From: Blastocatellia bacterium
Lineage (GTDB): Bacteria > Acidobacteriota > Blastocatellia > Pyrinomonadales > Pyrinomonadaceae
DNA: 24,919 bases
Reading direction: 5' to 3'
Assembly: GCA_013695195.1 (NCBI GenBank)
Contig: JACDAY010000009.1
Span: 1 to 24,919 of the forward strand
Numbering within the stretch: the stretch's first letter is position 1; every line of letters starts with the position of its first letter. The notes under the pieces are model-generated. The model worked only from the letters and a program-made list of their open reading frames with translations, did not search any database and was not told where the DNA came from. Position numbers and translations under genes: made by a program. Shown here in pieces: positions 21,264-24,919 of this stretch.

Positions 21264-21691
21264 TGGAAGAAACACAGGAAAAATCGCTTCAACGCGAAGC
21301 GGTTAAAATCGACATTTCCCAAGCCGTAACGCCGTTTGCCGAACTCGACCCCGAGGTGCAGCTCGCTATCCGCTGCGCGGGTGACAAAAAGGCAGTAAAT
21401 ATAAAAGTGCTTGACTTGCGCGAGATCGCCAGCTTTACGGAATTTTTCATCATCGCCAGCGGAACAAACCAACGGCAGGTTCAGGCGATTTCCGACGAGA
21501 TCAACGAACAATTAAAGAAACAGCTCAGTTCACGCGCCATCCGAATCGAAGGCTACGGCACAGGAGAATGGATTCTGCTGGATTACGGTGATTTTATCGT
21601 GCATATTTTCGACAAGGAAGCACGGGAATTTTATGATCTCGAACGCCTTTGGCTCGATGCCCGGAAAGTTGAAGTTCCAGAAGAAATATAG
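21263..21691 (+). CDS. rsfS: Ribosomal silencing factor RsfS
   Basis: 142 residues. The RsfS/YbeB/Iojap domain occupies about residues 30-138: VQLAIRCAGDKKAVNIKVLD, TEFFIIASGTNQRQVQAISD, GYGTGEWILLDYGDFIVHIF and FYDLERLWLDA. It binds ribosomal protein L14 (uL14) and blocks 30S-50S joining when nutrients are scarce. The N-terminal 28 residues (MEETQEKSLQREAVKIDISQ onwards) are extra compared with short RsfS proteins. Its ATG overlaps the nadD stop (TAATG). The nadD-rsfS-rlmH order is widely conserved. Confidence 0.95.
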   Translation: MEETQEKSLQREAVKIDISQAVTPFAELDPEVQLAIRCAGDKKAVNIKVLDLREIASFTEFFIIASGTNQRQVQAISDEINEQLKKQLSSRAIRIEGYGTGEWILLDYGDFIVHIFDKEAREFYDLERLWLDARKVEVPEEI

Positions 21692-21720
21692 TGTTCAGTA
21701 AAATTAGGGGTTGTGAATTT

Positions 21721-21801
21721 GTCAGATCCGGGAACGGTAGATGACCGGGTTCTTAATCTTGCCGCCACCGGAACCACGTCGCTACCGCTCAGTGTTCTGA
21801 C
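21721..21801. other. Structured 81-nt element in the rsfS-rlmH spacer
   Basis: Outer arms GTCAGA (21721-21726) and TCTGAC (21796-21801), next arms CGGTAG (21735-21740) and CTACCG (21782-21787), and inner GGTTC/GAACC. This nested pairing fills most of the 160-bp spacer. It could be an intergenic repeat, an RNA processing site or a terminator/leader; no U-tract follows. Confidence 0.45.
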
Positions 21802-21851
21802 ACGCTCCGCCAGCTCATTTTAGCTTTCCAGATTCTATCGCGGCATAAACA

Positions 21852-22304
21852 ATGAAATTTAGTTTCGTCTGGATCGGGAAAACGAAGGACAAAAGTTGGA
21901 TGGCGCTGCAGGAAGAATATCTGCGGCGTCTTTCACATTTTGTGAAATGTGAAATAGTCGAAATTAAGGATTCCGCTCCACACGAGACGAAGGAAATTGA
22001 AGGCGAACGAATTCTGAAAATATTGAATCAAAAGAGTTTCGTCTGCTTGTTGGACGTAAAAGGCCGTGCCCTTTCTTCTCCCGAAATGGCCCGTGAAATA
22101 GAAAAATGGCAGAATCGAGGGGAAAAGGAAATCACCTTCGTTATTGGTGGACCGGGCGGAGTATCGTCCACAATTAGCGAAAAAGTGGAATTTAGGTTAT
22201 CTTTATCGTTTCTAACTTTTACACACGAGATGGCTCGTGTCGTAATGTTAGAACAACTTTATCGTGCATATACCATAATAAAGGGATTTCCATATCAGAA
22301 ATGA
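21852..22304 (+). CDS. rlmH: 23S rRNA (pseudouridine1915-N3)-methyltransferase RlmH
   Basis: 150 residues, near the usual 155. A SPOUT methyltransferase that methylates pseudouridine 1915 of 23S rRNA in assembled 70S ribosomes. Signatures: the FVIGGPGG SAM-binding knot segment (about residues 96-103), then LSLSFLTFTHEMARVVMLEQ and LYRAYTIIKGFPYQK at the C-terminus (most RlmH end in PYHK/PYHH; here PYQK). The TGA overlaps the following gene's ATG by 4 bp (ATGA). Confidence 0.95.
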   Translation: MKFSFVWIGKTKDKSWMALQEEYLRRLSHFVKCEIVEIKDSAPHETKEIEGERILKILNQKSFVCLLDVKGRALSSPEMAREIEKWQNRGEKEITFVIGGPGGVSSTISEKVEFRLSLSFLTFTHEMARVVMLEQLYRAYTIIKGFPYQK

Positions 22305-22648
22305 GTAAAATGAATGATGTTAGAGAACGGCTCCTCACGGAACGGGATCTTCTTATTGAAAAGTTAAAGGGCAACGATCTTTCGGTCGACGATTCGGAAA
22401 CGCCGGATCCTGTCGATCTGGCGGTTCGAAACTATTCGAAAAACGTAATGCTGGCAGTATCTGAAAATGAAAGCCGGCAGCTTGCTTTGGTTGACGAAGC
22501 GCTGCTTCGGGTTAAAGATGATGAATACGGCACGTGTCAAAACTGCGAAAAGGCAATAAATCCAAAGCGTTTAGCGGCCATTCCGTGGGCTCGGTATTGT
22601 TTGAACTGTCAGGAGCTTGTCGAACAGGGACTGCTTGATGAAGAATAA
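22301..22648 (+). CDS. DksA/TraR-type C4 zinc-finger protein
   Basis: 115 residues. N-terminal helical pair with the acidic tip sequence DPVDLA (36-41), matching the DxxDxA motif that DksA inserts into the RNA polymerase secondary channel. The C-terminal C4 zinc finger is C79-x2-C82-x17-C100-x2-C103 (TCQNCEKAINPKRLAAIPWA then RYCLNC). Shorter than E. coli DksA (151 residues) but with both functional parts, so a (p)ppGpp-related transcription role is plausible. Overlaps rlmH by 4 bp, which links ribosome maturation with possible rRNA transcription control. The exact orthology to DksA is not settled. Confidence 0.88.
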   Translation: MSKMNDVRERLLTERDLLIEKLKGNDLSVDDSETPDPVDLAVRNYSKNVMLAVSENESRQLALVDEALLRVKDDEYGTCQNCEKAINPKRLAAIPWARYCLNCQELVEQGLLDEE

Positions 22649-22750
22649 CGAAATAAAAATTGCATAGAAAGCCGGAACTGCAGTCGCGTTCAAACTTTCA
22701 TTTTTAGCCGGATTCTTAAATTCTTCTTGTTTCATTTTTCTTGCTTCTCT

Positions 22751-22826
22751 TTATTCTGTGGTTTCATCCTTCCCCTCTGATAGGACTTAAGATTGAATCA
22801 GGAATCCAGAATTTACCACGGAATAA
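22751..22826. repeat. Long-loop inverted repeat in the spacer before comF
   Basis: TTATTCTGTGGT (22751-22762) and ACCACGGAATAA (22815-22826): 12-bp arms with one mismatch and a 52-nt gap. The 266-bp spacer (22649-22914) is otherwise AT-rich and without a gene. Confidence 0.4.
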
Positions 22827-22914
22827 GAAACATGAGAACAAAATAATAAATGGAGAATGATACTGGGAATCTTATTCGACTAATCAAAAATTATAAGTCA
22901 ATAAAAACAAGCAT

Positions 22915-23637
22915 ATGCTTAATGCTGTCTCCGACTCACTTCTTTCCCTTTTTTACCCGCAAAATTGTCATATTTGTAAAAACAGTGTTGAAAACCGTGC
23001 TAACGGTGTTGCCTGTGAAGCCTGTTGGAAAAATACCCATATTTTCTCGGACAAGGACGTTATTTGCGGCAAATGCTGCGCTTTTCTACCCGAGTCCAAA
23101 CATACGACTGAGGCATATTGCCGCCAATGCGATGAGCATGTTTATGATTCGGTACGAGCTGTCGGAGTTTATGAACTTGCTCTCGCCGCTTCGATCGTGC
23201 ATCTTAAAACAACTCCTTTCGCGGTAGAAAAGCTGCGGTTCTTATTAAACAAAGCTTTTCTAGCATCTCCATTTCTCAATACGGATTTGATCGTTCCAGT
23301 GCCGCTTTCATCAAAGCGTCTACTTGAACGGGGATTTAATCAGGCCGGTCTGATAGCCGGTTCTTTGTCGAAATATACAGGTATCGCTCTTGATGAATAC
23401 AGCCTTGTGCGAACGATACATACGCCGATGCACCGTGCAGCCATGGACAAAAAGGCCCGCGAAATGACGGTAAAGAATGCATTTGAAGTAAAGCGCCCAA
23501 AATTAATGGCAGGCCGTAACATCCTGTTGATCGATGATATTTTGACATCCGGCTCAACCGCCTCGCACTGCGCAAAAGCGCTCAAAAAAAGCGGCGCGTC
23601 GAAGGTAAATGTTCTTACCCTCGCCCGCGCCGCATAA
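22915..23637 (+). CDS. comF: ComF family phosphoribosyltransferase-like protein
   Basis: 240 residues. The N-terminal double zinc ribbon has CHIC, CEAC, CGKC and CRQC pairs (about residues 18-75). The C-terminal PRTase fold has VPVPLSSKRLLERGFNQAGL (the ComF signature) and the PRPP-loop motif ILLIDDILTSGST (about 199-211). ComF proteins are needed for natural transformation in several bacteria, probably in handling incoming single-stranded DNA. The ATG at 22915 has no strong ribosome-binding site. It stands alone as the last plus-strand gene of the block. Confidence 0.9.
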   Translation: MLNAVSDSLLSLFYPQNCHICKNSVENRANGVACEACWKNTHIFSDKDVICGKCCAFLPESKHTTEAYCRQCDEHVYDSVRAVGVYELALAASIVHLKTTPFAVEKLRFLLNKAFLASPFLNTDLIVPVPLSSKRLLERGFNQAGLIAGSLSKYTGIALDEYSLVRTIHTPMHRAAMDKKAREMTVKNAFEVKRPKLMAGRNILLIDDILTSGSTASHCAKALKKSGASKVNVLTLARAA

Positions 23638-23648
23638 ATAGTCGGACC

Positions 23649-23673
23649 GCAGGCTCCCAGCCTGCTCTTATTT
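23649..23673. terminator. Terminator hairpin between comF and the converging repeat-protein gene
   Basis: GCAGGCT (23649-23655), loop CCC, AGCCTGC (23659-23665), then TCTTATTT on the plus strand. It is placed between converging genes. Confidence 0.65.
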
Positions 23674-23677
23674 GATC

Positions 23678-24919
23678 CTACGGATGATCCCGATTCGGTA
23701 CCGGAATATCCCCGGCAATTCCCCAACCGGATATTTGGATTATGCCGGTCGCACTGCCGATAACATACCAGGTTCCGTTTGAAGGGCGGAATACCGCGAT
23801 GTCGTCTCTGCCGTCATTATCGTAATCCCCAACGACCGGTATGTCGCCCGTTATTCCCCACGACGATACCTGAAAGTTATTGCTCAGCCTGTGACGGATA
23901 AACCATTGCCCGGCCGCGGGCCTGAAAACAGCGAGATCGTTTTTACCGTCACCGTCGAAATCGCCCGGAGCCGGAACATCACCGCCTTGTCCATACTGAA
24001 TGAACGAAATGCCGCGATTTGTGCTGTTCATCCAATACCAAGTGCTGTCTGACGGACGCCATACGGCAACATCGTTTTTTCCGTCGCCGTCGTAATCGCC
24101 AGGAACCGGAATGTCACCCGTGACACCCCACGGAATGTTCGTAGAACCAAGAGTTGATCTTTGTAAGTACCAGATGCCGTCTGACGGACGGAACAGCGCA
24201 AGATCGGCTTTGCTGTCGCCGTCATAATCTCCCGCTACAGGGATATCGCCTGAAACGCCGAAATTTACAGCAGTAAAAGTTGCATCGCGGCTTCTCAAAA
24301 CATACCAGTTGCCGTCGCTCGGCCGGAAAACCGCGAGATCGGTTCGTCGGTCGCCGTCGTAATCTTCGGCGGTGGGAATATCGTTATTCACGCCGAATTG
24401 TTGAATGCGTATGGCGCCGCTGGATCCATTTAAGATGTACCAGGTGCCGTTGCTCGGTCGGAATAGTGAAAAATCTGTTCTGAAATCGGCGTCGAAATCG
24501 GCGGACGCCTTCGCCGGGACGATTTTTTGAACATTGCCGCTGCCGAGCTGAGTTATATACAATTCGCCGTCTTCATCTTCGCCAAAAGAAGACAGGTCGA
24601 AGTTGCTTGTGTCCAAAAGCGGTGATTGTGAGCCGTTCCACATAAGAATCTCGCCCGTGCAGAAATCGCCATAGACGTAAGCACCGTCCGGCAATGTACC
24701 CAGCGTTCCACGATAGACATTACCGCCGGTTATGGAGCAGCGCTGGCTCGAACTGGCACTGCTGTATTGAAAAACAGGCGGAATGAAGTTCGCCGGAACG
24801 CACAGGGCCGGATCGAGATTCGTGCATTGCGTTCCTTCATAAACACGCCAGCCGTAATTACCGCCATTCGTTATTATGTCAACTTCTTCCAACGCGCTTT
24901 GCCCAACATCGCCGACCCA
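23678..24919 (-). CDS. Sorbosone-dehydrogenase-like protein with C-terminal FG-GAP/VCBS-type repeats (partial)
   Basis: The frame is open to the right edge, so the N-terminus is missing; 413 residues are visible. The first visible residues, WVGDVGQSALEEVDII then GGNYGWRVYEG, are the C-terminal signature of glucose/sorbosone dehydrogenases (PQQ-type beta-propeller). GGNVYRG, YVYGDFCTGEI and DEDGELYITQLGSGNVQKI complete that domain. Then come six repeats of about 45 residues, each with a DYDGDGKNDLAVFRPS-type acidic loop followed by GTWYxL and GDIPVxG. The loops look like calcium-binding FG-GAP/VCBS blades that form a second propeller. This is probably a secreted or surface protein. The repeat tail resembles a general-purpose attached module common in this phylum. 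Substrate and cofactor are unproven. Confidence 0.85.
   Translation of the reverse strand, partial: WVGDVGQSALEEVDIITNGGNYGWRVYEGTQCTNLDPALCVPANFIPPVFQYSSASSSQRCSITGGNVYRGTLGTLPDGAYVYGDFCTGEILMWNGSQSPLLDTSNFDLSSFGEDEDGELYITQLGSGNVQKIVPAKASADFDADFRTDFSLFRPSNGTWYILNGSSGAIRIQQFGVNNDIPTAEDYDGDRRTDLAVFRPSDGNWYVLRSRDATFTAVNFGVSGDIPVAGDYDGDSKADLALFRPSDGIWYLQRSTLGSTNIPWGVTGDIPVPGDYDGDGKNDVAVWRPSDSTWYWMNSTNRGISFIQYGQGGDVPAPGDFDGDGKNDLAVFRPAAGQWFIRHRLSNNFQVSSWGITGDIPVVGDYDNDGRDDIAVFRPSNGTWYVIGSATGIIQISGWGIAGDIPVPNRDHP

Noticed and set aside
1..24919. CRISPR arrays and tRNA genes
   Set aside because: No regularly spaced repeats with unique spacers and no tRNA-like T-arm/acceptor combination were noticed on reading; a tRNAscan or CRISPR-finder run would be decisive.

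Overview
The window looks like chromosomal DNA of an Acidobacteriota bacterium, most plausibly the Blastocatellia/Pyrinomonadaceae side. I infer this from the style of several proteins, not from a search: a CadC-like winged-helix/TPR regulator next to an Oar-like TonB-dependent receptor, a Ser/Thr-kinase-like protein next to a TPR/TonB protein, and a sorbosone-dehydrogenase-like protein ending in FG-GAP/VCBS-type repeats. No tRNA, rRNA, CRISPR array or transposase was recognised.

Layout. 1-3273 (minus): a membrane-anchored winged-helix/TPR regulator followed by a partial TonB-dependent receptor. 3415-6852 (plus): a vanadium-haloperoxidase/PAP2-like secreted protein, then rarA overlapping a secreted creatininase-family amidohydrolase. 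6941-7399 (minus): a small receiver-fold protein. 7611-9017 (plus): a good sigma70-type promoter, a 19-codon small ORF with a strong ribosome-binding site, an exported hypothetical protein and a DnaC-like ATPase. 9124-10599 (minus): an ECF sigma factor translationally coupled to its zinc-finger anti-sigma factor. 11090-14107 (plus): a membrane pseudokinase and a TPR/TonB-C protein. 14175-15999 (minus): deoC and an rpiB homologue, both with N-terminal extensions resembling microcompartment-targeting peptides. 16097-23637 (plus): housekeeping genes hpt, rplU, rpmA, (cupin insertion), obgE, nadD, rsfS, rlmH, a DksA/TraR-type zinc-finger gene and comF. 23678-24919 (minus): the C-terminal part of a sorbosone-dehydrogenase-like repeat protein.

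The most unusual stretch is 17460-19475. A complete rpmA is followed by a secreted cupin gene, and then by a second, 5'-truncated and frameshifted copy of the rpmA 3' half. That remnant differs from the intact copy almost only at synonymous positions, and the likely operon terminator sits right behind it. This suggests that a segment was inserted, or that rpmA was replaced by a related allele. Next comes an AT-rich stretch with four same-strand DnaA-box-like 9-mers spaced 11, 23 and 11 bp apart. It is followed by about 500 nt with a sigma70-like promoter, a dense series of stem-loops and a strong terminator, but no convincing protein gene: a candidate structured RNA that I could not assign to a known family.

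Functional links. The rplU-to-comF block concerns ribosome assembly (L21, L27, ObgE, RsfS, RlmH), NAD synthesis (NadD) and DNA uptake (ComF). DeoC and the RpiB-like protein would act on pentose phosphates, possibly inside a microcompartment whose shell genes are not in this window. The pseudokinase/TonB pair and the winged-helix/TPR/TonB-receptor pair both point to envelope signalling and energised outer-membrane transport.
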